A stretch of 64,000 bases of DNA from Rhizopus arrhizus (lineage: Eukaryota; Mucoromycota; Mucoromycetes; Mucorales; Rhizopodaceae): the NCBI GenBank assembly GCA_024220505.1, contig JAKZZE010000026.1:248001-312000 (forward strand), written 5' to 3'. Shown one piece after another: positions 1-10,606 of the stretch. Within the stretch, counting starts at the first letter, position 1, and every line of letters starts with the position of its first letter. Both the position numbers and the translations under genes were made by a program. A model generated the notes under the pieces. It was not told the origin of the DNA. It worked only from the letters and a program-made list of their open reading frames with translations, and made no database searches.

Positions 1-99
1 TTTTCCTTTATGAACTGCCTCGGGCGGAAAAGATGTAATATTACAATCGTGCGCCCAATAGAGGTTTAATTATTTATAAGTAAAAATCTGTTTCATCGT
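1..99. repeat. Inverted-repeat copy of the sequence at 17575-17674
   Basis: The first 99 bases read, in reverse complement, almost the same as 17575-17674, including the shared stretches GGGCGCACGATTGTAATATT and GCCCGAGGCAGTTCATAAAG. The sequence has no coding potential. It looks like the end (terminal repeat) of an element whose other part lies left of the window, or the left end of a large inverted structure reaching to 17.67 kb. The choice cannot be made from this window. Confidence 0.7.
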
Positions 100-1440
100 A
101 TTTCAAAATTATAAATGATAGCTGTAATAGCATGAACGATCTACACAATGCTACCTTGTACCATTTCTTCTTTTTTATCATCTTATTTGCTTGCACAAAC
201 GAAAATTTGAAGCAAAAGTATATTCATTTTAATGCTTTTTATTGCAAGATACTGAATACGCGTAGACAATTTTGAGAGCAGCACAAAGCAGACAAATATG
301 AAAATGACATGCTAGCATTAAAGAAAACAATATAAATTTTTGCATTGGATTAGTTATTTTTGACAGCAACTAATAAACAACATGTTGTACAATAAAGCAA
401 CAAATAATATCTAGGATTCGGCTAGTAGACATAGTTGTAAAAGTAACCCAGAAATACTGCACATCAAAGGCGCTCAAATATAAAGAAAACTGGTAGGGAA
501 ACTAATAGATAAGAACTATAGACTCAATCAAATATTGTATAACATCATCTAAAATATGATAATGTTCCTCCTCTACTAAACGTGGTAGTTTTTTTCCAGA
601 TGATTTAGTAACACAGGCCTAGTGAAATTGAAGTGTACTACTGTCATATTGACACTGGTCTCTTGAAGAATACATCGGAATGTTTAATAAAATTACTTTC
701 TGCTAAATATTCACAAATAAATAACAAGTTAGTAAGTCTGTATGGTCTAATCTTTTCTCAACGTACTGTTAATAGTCTGCTTTTTTTTTTTTAAAAAAAT
801 TTGATTTTATAACATCATTTTCTTTAATGATTGTATTGGCATGTTATTCTTTTCCTTCCGAATCATTAAAACTTGGCACTTTAAATATTCAGAGTCTATT
901 TTCCTGGTTTTTATAGGGAATAATGCTGGCCTTGTTCACCTTGCAATGACTGATATTTTGTTGAAAGAAATTTGAAATGACTTTTTTACTTTGGAAGAAA
1001 TAAATTTCCTAATTTGGTTGAATTTAATACTCAGTGACAGACGAAAAAGGAAATGAAAACCGATCGAACTTGACAGTCCATCAGTCAAAATCAGACTAAA
1101 AAAAAAGCCGTGCTTGCTCATAATTTACTTTATGCATACTTTTTACAGAAATATGCGCGTTTTCTGTTTAGTAACAACCCATTTGTTTCTAATTCCGACC
1201 ATCACACACACACAAAGGAAGAATAGAAAAGAAGAAATCAATCCTAATTTATGTTTTATAGAAAAAGAGAGAGTCTGAAGTGAAGTCATACATCGATGTG
1301 TACAAGATCACATCACAGAGATGTATATCAAAACAACGAGAAAAAGAATTAAATAAAGAGAAACTAAGTAATTTTTGGATTCAAAGAACGTGTGATACAA
1401 AGAGTCTACAATAAAAGTTCAACCTCCTCTTTTCCCCTGA
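100..1440. other. AT-rich non-coding stretch
   Basis: I see no open frame with recognisable protein character on either strand and no convincing splice-linked exons. It holds T- and A-rich runs and a short CA-repeat near 1205. The last few hundred bases are presumably the upstream region of the protease gene that starts near 1482. Confidence 0.6.
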
Positions 1441-1481
1441 ATGCAATCTATGTATCTTAAATTTTGTATAAAAACTAATTC

Positions 1482-2729
1482 ATGTGTTTCTTTCTTGTTC
1501 TGCTTATTTTACCCCTTCCTTTTTCACTTATGCAACTCATTCATCTCGTTTTGTTATTCTTACCCATCATTACATGTTTACCTACTGCACCGAAACCCAT
1601 CGATCTACCACTCCAATTCATCAAAAGACACTCTTTTCAAAAGCGATCGATTAGCCTTGAGCTACCGCTTTTAAATGATGTAGGCATGAGCGAGTTAGGC
1701 ATCCAAGTCAAGATCGGCACACCAGCAAAAGAATTCACACTGCTGTTTGACACAGGCAGTGCAGATACCTGGGTTCCCTCGATCCGTTGTCTAGAGATCA
1801 ATGGCTGTCCAGAATTCCTCAACCGCTACAACCCGATCGAATCCCACAGTAGCAACCAGATCATCAACGAGGTCTTCAACATCACGTACAGCATCGGTGG
1901 TGCGGCCGGACTGTATTTCACCGATGTACTTTCCTTGGCTGACGGCTACACGATCCAGAACCAGAAGCTGGCCATGGTCGAAAGCAACAGGGGTGCGATA
2001 TCACATCAAAGGAACAAGACGGTCTTTTTGGACGGTATCCTGGGCGCCGGTTTACGACAGGGTACGATACAGTACTTGCAAAGTGGATCTGGCTATGACC
2101 CTGTCCCGGTCTCGCTTTATGAATCAGGCTTGATACCCAAACCGGTCTTTTCGGTCGCGATCGGTCAAGGCGATCAAGGCCGGGTACGCTTTGGGGACAC
2201 GATGTGCCCTGAGGCCGACCTTGTCTACACACCCGTGGCTGCCTCTCACTGGGCCGTCAACGCGTTGGGCTTCCAGTTCAAGAACAAGACGACCTCACGC
2301 GATTTTCGATTCAACCAACCGACGCCTGTAGGCATTGATACCGGATCCAATTTCATGTATCTCCCTACCGCTTTAGCGCTCGATCTCGCCAAGACCATCG
2401 CACCCGGTCGATTCGAAGCCCTGCCTGGTCTGTTTGCCGTGGACTGTGAATATGAAACGAGTCGTGATGTCTTGAATCTCTATTTCCCTGGTACACAAGG
2501 TCAAAATGTCTTTATCTCTATCCCTATCTCTAAACTGGTCGCAAAACGTGAAAGTGATGGGGCCTGTTTCTTCCTGTTTACTCCCTCGGATCATGAGTTC
2601 ATTTTGGGAAACATGTTTCTCCGTCATTTTGTCGTGGTCTTTGATTTTGGAAAGACAAAACAGATTGGATTTGCTCCTTTGGTGAATGAGGAACGAATCA
2701 TGTCCGTGAACGAGACTACGGCTGCTTAA
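1482..2729 (+). CDS. Secreted pepsin-type aspartyl protease (family A1)
   Basis: This single-exon gene encodes about 415 residues, the usual length for secreted fungal pepsin-like proteases. Both catalytic Asp motifs are visible: LLFDTGSADTWVP near residue 90 and VGIDTGSNFMYLP near residue 286. The C-terminal FILGNMFLRHFVVVFDF block is typical of the second lobe. The N-terminus is strongly hydrophobic. Starting at 1482 gives a long leader; the in-frame ATG at 1530 (MQLIHLVLLFLP) gives a more typical signal peptide, so the start is uncertain. A basic stretch (KRHSFQKRS) before the mature lobe could be a propeptide processing region. It would hydrolyse extracellular or vacuolar proteins at acid pH. 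Third codon positions are more GC-rich than in the neighbouring carboxypeptidase gene, which suggests high expression. Confidence 0.93.
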   Translation: MCFFLVLLILPLPFSLMQLIHLVLLFLPIITCLPTAPKPIDLPLQFIKRHSFQKRSISLELPLLNDVGMSELGIQVKIGTPAKEFTLLFDTGSADTWVPSIRCLEINGCPEFLNRYNPIESHSSNQIINEVFNITYSIGGAAGLYFTDVLSLADGYTIQNQKLAMVESNRGAISHQRNKTVFLDGILGAGLRQGTIQYLQSGSGYDPVPVSLYESGLIPKPVFSVAIGQGDQGRVRFGDTMCPEADLVYTPVAASHWAVNALGFQFKNKTTSRDFRFNQPTPVGIDTGSNFMYLPTALALDLAKTIAPGRFEALPGLFAVDCEYETSRDVLNLYFPGTQGQNVFISIPISKLVAKRESDGACFFLFTPSDHEFILGNMFLRHFVVVFDFGKTKQIGFAPLVNEERIMSVNETTAA

Positions 2730-3419
2730 AAACACTTTATTATGTACTTTTAATCATTTGGGGAGGTGAAACAGGGAGTTTATAAAACATGAATACACAC
2801 ACAAAAAAACAATAAAAAACAGCTCCTTTTTCGCTTCTCCTTTTCATTCTCTTCTGATGTTTTATTATGAATCATAAAGCAACGAGAACTTTATTATTTT
2901 CATCTTTTTATAGACAAAAGGAGTTTCATCAAACCAAAAATAAATTTTTGGCGCTCAAAGTATAAAAATCAAGAAAGGGGAGAAGAAAAGAAAATGGAAA
3001 AAGAACAAATTTTCATTTGAGTTTATACATCTTTTTGTAGTTTATAAAAAAATGTATTGTTTCTATATGCTAGTACCATATGCTTATTAGTGGCTGGAGC
3101 TAAATAAAAATAAAATGACAGTAAAAGAGATAGTATTTGTAAGGGAGTGTAGGACGGTTAATATTGAACTTTTGAATTCATTTTTCATTGTTCACAAAGG
3201 ACACTTTCTTTAATTTTTGTAACACAGTTCTTAAGACGGGACTTATTCGACTTGCCAAATGAATGCTCTTAATATGGTATACACAATAAGATGCTGTACC
3301 CCATTATTTTCTCAATCAATTTAAGATTGTGAGACACTTCGCTATTTAAAAAAAATGAAAAAAATAAAAACCAAAGCTGCTTTATTTTTTTAATTTTTTT
3401 TTCTTTCCCAAACAACAAA
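2730..3419. other. Intergenic region between protease and carboxypeptidase
   Basis: It is AT-rich, with no supported gene. It contains the 3' region of the protease gene (AATAAA-like sequence near 2812) and the T-rich upstream region of the carboxypeptidase gene. Confidence 0.6.
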
Positions 3420-5282
3420 ATGTTACTTTCAAAAAAGATAGCTTCATTGATAACAACTGGGTTAGTCATAGTCGGAATCAATGCATTCACTCCTATGCAA
3501 TCCGTTTTACAAAATTATGAAACTCAGGGGTATCGTGTGCTGAGCAATAAGAACGTAGAAGGATATACTGTCAGAGTAAAGCAACCAACTTCATGTGAAA
3601 ATAATACTCAGGTAAATAACCAACCGATGAAGACAACAGCAAAATAAAGCTATTCACTGCATAGTATTCTGGTTACATTGATAAACATGATACAGACGAT
3701 CATTATTTTTTCTATTTCACAGAATCAAGAACAGATCCTGAAAATGATCCACTCGTTTTGTGGCTAAATGGTGGACCAGGTTGTTCTTCTATGATGGGAT
3801 TATGGATGGAACTCGGGTAAACAGATTTCCCTTGCTTCTTTTGAAACATGTCTTTTTCTCATCTCTTTTCACAGTCCCTGTTTGGTCAACAGTGAAGGGA
3901 ATGGAACCATTCGAAATCCTTATAGTTGGAATACGGCTGCCAATGTTGTCTTTTTAGACCAGGTAAATGGTATAATTAAAAAATAATAAAAAAATTAAAT
4001 AAATATATAATAGCCTGTCAATGTGGGTTATAGTTATGGAAAGACAAAGGTTAAGAGCACTGAAGAATCTGCTCGTGATGTTTATGCGTTTTTACAACTC
4101 TTCTTGGATGAATATAAACAGTATGCTTCTAATCCCTTCCATATATCCGGAGAATCCTATGGTACGTGTCTATAGTATCGTTTGTGTCACTATTTGTGTA
4201 TGCTTATCTATCATCTATAGCTGGTCACTATCTTCCTGCTATTTCAAGTGAAATCATTCGTCAGAATGAGAATGCGACTGAAAACGGACTTTTAGAAATT
4301 AATTATCAATCGATGTTGATCGGTAATGGATGGACTAGTCCCCGTACCCAATTTAGGGAATATGCAACTTTTGGTTGTACAAATTACACACAATGTAAGT
4401 CATGAGAGATTTAGAAAAGAGAGAAAGACTAATGAACAACAGATCAACCTATCTTTGATGAAGAAACTTGCGAGAATCTAAAATCAAAATACTCTCGCTG
4501 TGAAACCTTGATGAATGCCTGTTACAAATTTCCCTCTGCTATCACCTGTCTTCCTGCTAATCTTTATTGTGAAAATTCCCAAAATGGTCCTTTTGATGAC
4601 ACTGGATTGAATCCCTACGACATTCGCATGAAGTGTGAAGGTGATAGTGGGTTGTGTTATAATCAAATTGATTCTATTCAATTCTATGCCAATAGCCCTC
4701 AAGTCAAGAGCAATTTGGGTGTAGATCCTGAGGTTGTCAAATATGAAAGTTGCAGTAACTCGGTTGGCAGTCGATTTGGTAAAACAGGCGATGGGTAAAT
4801 TTGATTTCCAAAACAGTTTATTTTTTACTAAAATGGAAATATCAGTGGCCTTGACTTTTCAACCAAAGTAGCAGAAACATTAGAGGCAGGCGTGCGTGTA
4901 TTACTTTATGTTGGTAAGTTGAGTAAAAAAAAAAGATTGATTAATATCTAATTATTGTTCAATTAGGTGAAATGGATTGGATTTGTAATTGGTAAGATTG
5001 AATAAAAATACAAGGAATAAGAAATACTTATGTCAATACAGGGTCGGTAACTTGGAATGGAGCTTAGAAATGAAATGGAAAGGAAAGGAAGGATACAACG
5101 GTGCACTTACAAAGCCTTGGTTTAGCGATTTCACTGGACGTCAAGCGGGTGATGTTCGTTCTTTTGATAATCTCACGTTCTTAAAGGTCTTCAATGCTGG
5201 TCATATGGTTCCCTTTGATCAACCAGAGAATTCATTAGACTTCTTTAACAAGTGGCTTTATAATCTTCCCTTGGCTAATTAG
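3420..5282 (+). CDS. Serine carboxypeptidase, carboxypeptidase Y-like (family S10)
   Basis: Nine exons can be joined in frame: 3420-3611, 3665-3816, 3875-3962, 4014-4161, 4221-4394, 4443-4794, 4846-4913, 4967-4991 and 5042-5282, giving 479 residues. All eight introns are GT-AG and 48-59 bp long. An N-terminal hydrophobic segment is followed by S10 hallmarks: [16 protein letters not shown], the nucleophile motif GESYAGHYLPA (built across intron 4), the acid motif GEMDWICNW (exons 8-9) and the catalytic-His motif [11 protein letters not shown] near the C-terminus. Members are vacuolar or secreted enzymes that trim C-terminal residues from peptides. It is shorter than yeast CPY because the propeptide is short. 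The reading frame is complete and looks functional. Base composition is AT-rich, unlike the protease upstream. Confidence 0.95.
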
Positions 5283-5445
5283 CAGCTACCCATTTTAAAC
5301 AATAAATCCTTTGCTTGCAAGTGATCAGGCAAAAATTGGCCAATCGGAGACGAAATTGTCTTTCCGAAAAGACGGCTCCTGACAAAGTAGCCTTATCCTT
5401 TTGGGTAATAAATAAGAATCCTAAAGTGTGCTGAGTTTTGCTGTA

Positions 5446-5545
5446 CACTATTTCCAGAAATTAAAGTCGTTGAGACTTGTCGCAATTACATATAAATTAT
5501 ATTATAAAACTTTACAAAATGCGACTTTAATTTCTGGAAATAGTG
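5446..5545. mobile_element. 100-bp MITE, Tc1/mariner (Stowaway-like) type
   Basis: The two ends are perfect inverted repeats of at least 24 bp (CACTATTTCCAGAAATTAAA at the left end). They are flanked by TA on both sides (5444-5445 and 5546-5547), which is the target duplication of Tc1/mariner-type elements. There is no coding capacity. The MITE sits exactly where arm A of the large inverted duplication loses similarity to arm B. Confidence 0.85.
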
Positions 5546-5893
5546 TATGAATAAAACTTAAAGAGGAAAAGATGCTGCTAGGTTTAATTCATAGTGCTTA
5601 ACCATGTTTCAATTAATAGAATCATATAGTATTTCGGTTCTCATAGCATTTCAGTTGATTTGTAGTTAGAATTAGTAGATATTTATTCAATGAGAAGCTT
5701 TAGAATGGAGTTCGTTTATAGCAATGTATAATTTAATGTTTGGAATGAAGACAAAAGCTATAAAGATCACTAAAACGAACGTCATTACATGCATAATCAA
5801 TTCTAGAAGATAATGTCTCTTCTTTCATCAAGCGATGGCGCTTCATTTTTTTTCCTTTCACTAAAGCCCAGAACTGTTTCAATAGGGTTTAGC

Positions 5894-7233
5894 TCAGGCG
5901 AGTAAGGAGAGAGGGGGAGGGGGAAGATACATTACTCTATAACCTCTAGCTTCAATTTTTCGAATCATCAGTTTCGACTTATGGACACTAGCATTATCCA
6001 TCACTAAATAACTACCCTTTAAAGATTCATCCTCATCCATAATATCAAGGAGCTCATTGACAAATTTAATAAAAGGAGCAGTTGTTGTACCTTTTGGAGC
6101 TGGTTTTACATCAACCGTACTGATGTCATCCTCCTGAGTTCCTTCATCATCGTTAGTCTCAGCTACATCCCCCCCCCCTTTTCTTTCATCTGTTACTCTT
6201 TTTCTTCTTTTTGGCAACAGTGTCTGTTTCTGGTTTGGGAGGGGGGATTTTTTTTCAAAACGACATAAAGCACTGCGGACGAATGAATTGCTCCAATAAC
6301 CGTGTGAGAAGTTACACTTGTTTTCGCAGTTTTAACCACAGCGCGAGTTCCAGCTGGTGATCTAGCCCAGTTATTTCTCATATTTATATGAAAACTAGCT
6401 TCATCAATAAACACACAGTGATTTGTATAGTCCAAATCTTTTTTCCTTCCAGTCCATGAACCACTCGTATCTTGTCTACATATTTACAACAGATTTCCTA
6501 GCTTCGGCTTCAAAATGAGGTTTCTTAATAGTAATCTGCATCGTGTTCCTCAAAAGATGATTGAGCTGCGGCTTTGATATAGAGAAGTCTTGGAACTGTT
6601 TAGTCAACTCCTCTATAATGTCGTCAGCAACAATCTGAGGATCATCATCTAACAAGTTCTTTATAAAATCCTTGTGTTCCTCAGTAAAGGCGCTTTTAGG
6701 TCCACTATTATTCTTCGATTTCTTGTAGGGTACTTCTCCCGTCTTTTGGTATGTTTTCCACCATCTTTCCACAGTACATGGATTAATCAAAAATTCTTTG
6801 GCGAATTTAATGATGGTCCCTTTCTCTTCAGGATTTTCAATCATTTTATCAATAAAATCCCCTCTTTGCTTGTCTGTATAAGTGTTGTAAACTGCTGATT
6901 TGGCAGGCTTATCGTCTAAATTTTTTGTTTCCTTAACCTCTTTCATCACAATATTCTTTTCAGTAGGTTTATTGGCCAAATAACCCTTGCGGCTAATTAT
7001 TGTTTCAAGCACAATGTTTGGATCTGTAATCTCTGTTAAGACACCTTCCATGGGATCATAAACTCTTTCACCCTGCTCATCGAAAATGTTGTCCATTCCA
7101 TCTTTGAAATAAAAAGTATTTGCCACTGCAAAAATCTCAAAAGTTTGAAAAAACAAAAAAAAAAAAGGAACAATAAGTATTTAGTTTAAGTAGTACATAT
7201 TTTATTAAGAAAATCCTTTTGAGCATGAGACAT
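5894..7233 (-). pseudogene. IS630/Tc1-type DDE transposase, copy A (broken)
   Basis: The likely start is ATG at 7233 with a small first exon, a short intron and a second exon from 7125 (acceptor TTTTTGCAG). The N-terminal half carries a helix-turn-helix region (FINPCTVERWWKTYQKTGE-like, residues ~110-130). The catalytic region shows CVFIDEASFH (first Asp) and LVMDNASVHKS (second Asp); the SPELNPIE motif (Glu) is read in another frame. The frame is broken by a TAG after VVNM (near 6477), by a shift at an A6 run shared with copies B and C, by a shift near the A8/C6 tracts, by a C10 tract (near 6170) and by a shift before the Glu motif. It cannot make a full transposase. It is transcribed divergently from the PD-(D/E)XK-like gene at 7917. 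Confidence 0.85.
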
Positions 7234-7250
7234 ATACAGTGAAAACAGTG

Positions 7251-7397
7251 CCAATGGGCGGGTTATTATATTGTGGGACGAGAAATAAAATACCAAAGGG
7301 CAGGGCTTTTTTTTTTCTCAATGTGCATTTTTTCAATTCCCAATAGGCGGCTTTCCTATATTTAAAGGGCGGTTACTGGTATTTCAAAGGGCAGTTT
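7251..7397. repeat. Cluster of degenerate GGGCGG/GGGCAG motifs, arm A
   Basis: Within 150 bp upstream of the transposase start, five similar short words occur at 25-55 bp spacing in the same orientation: AATGGGCGGG, AAAGGGCAGG, AATAGGCGGC, AAAGGGCGGT and AAAGGGCAGT. In this AT-rich DNA they stand out. Arm B has the same cluster (25494-25640). They lie in the intergenic region shared by the two divergent genes of the element, so transposase binding or promoter sites are possible; neither is shown. Confidence 0.6.
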
Positions 7398-7916
7398 TGC
7401 TTTTCTTATAATTTGACAATAAAACATAAATGAATATGTATAGGTCAACAAGTTGCTAATATAAAGTACAAAAAACAGAGACGGTAACAGAGAATAGTAT
7501 GATGGTCCGGTATATAAAGAATCTCAATATGGATAATACATGCTACCGCTCATACTAAAGACAGCGCTTACATCTTTCCCATAAATAAGATAACACCTAT
7601 CAGTTCATTTGCTGTTTTAGTAAAACAATTACACAAGCATTTACAACAATCAAATCATATTCAAATTTGTCATCTCCAATATCAAGATCCTTCTTAATCT
7701 TTCACCTTATACTTGCTGTAATAAAATAGTATGTAAAGGTGGTGGAAGGTAGGGACAACAAAGATTCTAACGCTCTCGTATAATATTTACAATACTTCAT
7801 AAATCCGTATTTTATAGTACGCTCTAATCTTTAGCCTTCCCTTAATTGCTTATTCTTTATTTATTTGTGTTGCCTATGCCCACTACTTGTTTCACCTTTT
7901 ATGCTATAAGATAAAA

Positions 7917-10113
7917 ATGGAATCTCTAGATATAAAATACAGTGAAGGTGAAAAAAAAAAAAAAAAAATTGTTGTTATAAGACAATGAGAGATTAAAAAT
8001 CTTGTTTTTATTACAACTATAGTTATTGCTAATGCGATGAATCAATTAAAGAATGAAAAAGAAAATATCAGTATACAAGATGTTCTCGACAGGTTACGAA
8101 ATGAAATTGTAGAAAGCTACACTTCATCATGTTTTAATACCTTTAAAAGTATTTGGATTTTAAGAATCACTGAAACTACTAGGAAAAAAAGATTTTGAAC
8201 TTGTAAAAAATATTCCATATCAATGAAATTACTATCATCTAACAATGTTTTTTAGACCAAGATAAAACCTAATTAGTTACTAATTTCTGAAGACATAATA
8301 AAAAGACTCAATCAATGCATGGAATCCAAGAGCTTAGAGTTTAATACAGACATATATAATTCTGAGTCAAGTTCATCTACAACGCAAAGCTATGATTCAA
8401 CAAGCACAAGTTCAGTAAAGTCAGCTTTATCTGAAACTGACAAGCAAGAAATCATAAATATTTTCAGTTCTTTGGATAAAACCAAAATGTGGTCGCTCTC
8501 TACTGGAACTGTTGTAGAATTGAAGATGGAAGAGTTGTCGAAAAAATGCAACTTTGATTAGTAAGTATTAATATAACTGTATTTAATCAATCATTCAACT
8601 TTTTTTTCTTTGTAATCCAAGCCATTCTGTCGTATTTACCCTCATTAAATACTTATTATTCGTATGAGATTACTCATATCTTATATAAGAAGTAACAAGT
8701 ACTGAATGCATAATATTACTTATTACATATTCCCTAAAACTCACAACAACATTTTTATTGTTCAAGCTCAATACTAAAGCTGACCTTGAACTCACTTCGG
8801 TCCCTAAATAATTTCATTTTCTACATAAAGTCGTCGTTTGATTAAATGGGTTCTTTCTCTCGTCTTGAAATCTAATAAAGAGGTTACATAAAGACTCATT
8901 CACTAGCTTTCAAGTACTATTTCCTTTCTATTTCTCACTTTATTATTTGCAAATATCTCATATTCTTTGATTTTGGATCCAGAAGATACGTTAACATGGG
9001 ATGGTATCTTTATCAAACAGGAATTAGACGAGATCCGTTCGTTCAGAAGCCCTGCATTTGAAAGCGTGCCAAAATCTAGTATTACTATTGATCCAAATTA
9101 TCATGTAAGCTAAGTCACCTGTCTAACATATAATGATATTGACATCTACACATGCTTTGCTTTTTAAAGAATTTAATACAGATGCACAAAGCCATAAGTG
9201 AACAATATGTGAACCCACAAACAGATAGTTATAACTATTGGATAAAAAAATCATTGATTGAAGGGTTAGATATTTTAATGTCTAACAAAGCCCATGTAAC
9301 CATTGACAGTGAAGATGAAATAATTGATCGAATCTGGAAAGTGATTCCTTGGGCATTTGATCAGGGCCAACTTATTGCAAAAAGGTATGTAATTGTTTTA
9401 TTTACGTATGTATTCTTATATCTGATTTGAAAATTTCTTGATTTATAATAATAGAGAAAAGACCAGTGAAGTATCAAGCGAACAGATGAATCAAAGAAGA
9501 AAGTTATCTTCCGTTGATAAAATTGCTCGTCAAAAGACAGGAAAAAGAGTAGATATGGCCTTTAGGTACGATGGCTACGATATTGGAGTTTACGAAGCAA
9601 AAAAAATCGTCCAAAGAGTATAGTGATGAAGGGATCACTGATCAACAAATCAAAGTTCCCAAAATAATGAAGGGTATGCTTGTTAAACTTTTAACGGTAG
9701 CACCTACCAAGTTAAGACAGCTAGAGACTGTTGGGATGATCACTTGTGGTAACATTAAGGAGTCTGTTTTTGATGGTTAAAAATTAATATTATATATAAT
9801 AATAGGTTTGAATATCAAACTTTTGGTCATGAATTGCTCAAATGGGTATGTCTGTCGCATGCGGAAGACAGAGGCAGCCAGATACCCATCAAGCCAAGGT
9901 CTCTTTATTAAATCAATAAAGAGATGCTTGCGCTTGATTTGGTGTTCTCGTTTAATTATGGAAAAAACAATTGAAACGATTTCAGAACTAGAAGATGAAG
10001 AAGATCCTACTTCAAGTTTTAAATTAACACCTTGTTTTTTTGCTTCTGACAACAAAAATCAGAAAAACGGAAAGAGAAAACTTGAAGAGATGCGCGAAAA
10101 CAATCTTTCTTGA
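7917..10113 (+). pseudogene. PD-(D/E)XK nuclease-like protein of unknown function, broken
   Basis: Exons can be joined as 7917-7947, 8023-8148, 8293-8560, 8622-8627 plus 8966-9104 (one exon split by a solo LTR), 9170-9384, 9455-9748 and 9803-10113, all with GT-AG introns. In exon 6 the pattern VDMAFRYDGYDIGVYEAKK fits a D-X(n)-E-X-K nuclease core. Further on, NGYVCRMRKTEAARYPSS precedes a low-complexity C-terminus. I recall similar proteins as an expanded uncharacterised family of Mucorales; this is from memory. Two lesions are visible: the 333-bp LTR inside exon 4, and a one-base shift at the A8 run right after EAKK (near 9600), so the parts before and after it lie in different frames. The nuclease assignment rests on the motif alone. 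Confidence 0.6.
8628..8960. mobile_element. Solo LTR (333 bp) inside the PD-(D/E)XK-like gene, arm A
   Basis: The segment begins TGTCGTATTTAC and ends AATATCTCA, the TG...CA form of an LTR. It is flanked by CATTC and TATTC, a five-base target duplication with one mismatch. Removing it together with one flank copy restores an open frame through the exon. The same LTR is at 23930-24262 (arm B, reverse) and 52302-52635. Confidence 0.85.
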
Positions 10114-10388
10114 ATTTGCCTTCATACTTGAAGTTATCTCTTTCTGATCTTATACAAGCACTTATAGCCTTTTTATAATTCTATTTTAACTAAACTTTAT
10201 GTATGCTTTCATTGCTGTATAAAAACATATGCCAGTTCCTTTTAAGCATTTCATAGTGTAGCGACCGTTGCTGTAAGTTATTAACATAAACTTTCAGTCT
10301 AAAAGAAAAAAAGCATCTTTTAAAAATATGTGCCTTTATTGCTTGATGCTGTATTGTTCTTAACTACCGTATAAGATCTGTTGTCATT
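10114..10388. other. Non-coding spacer between arm A gene and copy C
   Basis: It is AT-rich, and I see no gene. It contains the 3' region of the PD-(D/E)XK-like gene and ends at the point where transposase copy C begins abruptly (TATATCAAA). Confidence 0.5.
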
Positions 10389-10606
10389 ATATCAAAACCG
10401 CAACTCAATCATCTTTTGAAGAACACTATGCAGATTACTATTAAGAAACCTCATTTTGAAGCCGAAGCTAGGAAATCTGTTGTAAATCTGCAGACAAGAT
10501 ACGAGTGGTTCATGGACTGGAAGGAAAAAAGATTTGGACTATACAAATCACTGTGTGTTTATTGATGAAGCTGGTTTCCATATACATATGAGAAATAACT
10601 GGGCTA
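10389..10606 (+). pseudogene. DDE transposase copy C, upstream piece
   Basis: It matches the middle of the arm B transposase (from about 26305) in the same orientation, from SKPQLNH-like sequence through FIDEAGFHIHMRNNW. The piece ends at GGGCTA, and its continuation (GATCACCAGCTGG) is found 6.1 kb away at 16705. Unlike copies A and B it keeps CTGCAG where they have ATGTAG, so it lacks their stop codon. It shares their frame shift at the A6 run (near 10530). Confidence 0.88.

Larger units (their letters stand above)
5546..9565 (-). repeat. Arm A of a 4-kb inverted duplication (partner 23325-27338)
   Basis: This block reads in reverse complement almost base for base like 23325-27338. It covers the transposase gene, the divergent promoter region, the solo LTR and most of the PD-(D/E)XK-like gene. 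Two short frames (80 and 92 codons) encode identical residues in both arms, while the 226-codon transposase frame differs at six residues. Similarity ends on one side at the MITE (5446-5545) and on the other at GGCCTTTAG (9565), after which arm A continues the same gene while arm B joins other DNA. The spacer between the arms is 13.8 kb. Confidence 0.92.

Noticed and set aside
936..1121. Short reverse-strand open frame in the first kilobase
   Set aside because: Low-complexity composition, no domain, no supporting splice sites; fits chance in AT-rich DNA.
1801..2735. Other long frames overlapping the aspartyl protease on both strands
   Set aside because: They are shadows of a GC-richer gene with two clear catalytic motifs; no own features.
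7251..7397. CRISPR-like or tandem satellite interpretation of the GGGCGG cluster
   Set aside because: The words are short and the spacing irregular, the genome is eukaryotic, and there are no spacer/repeat units.
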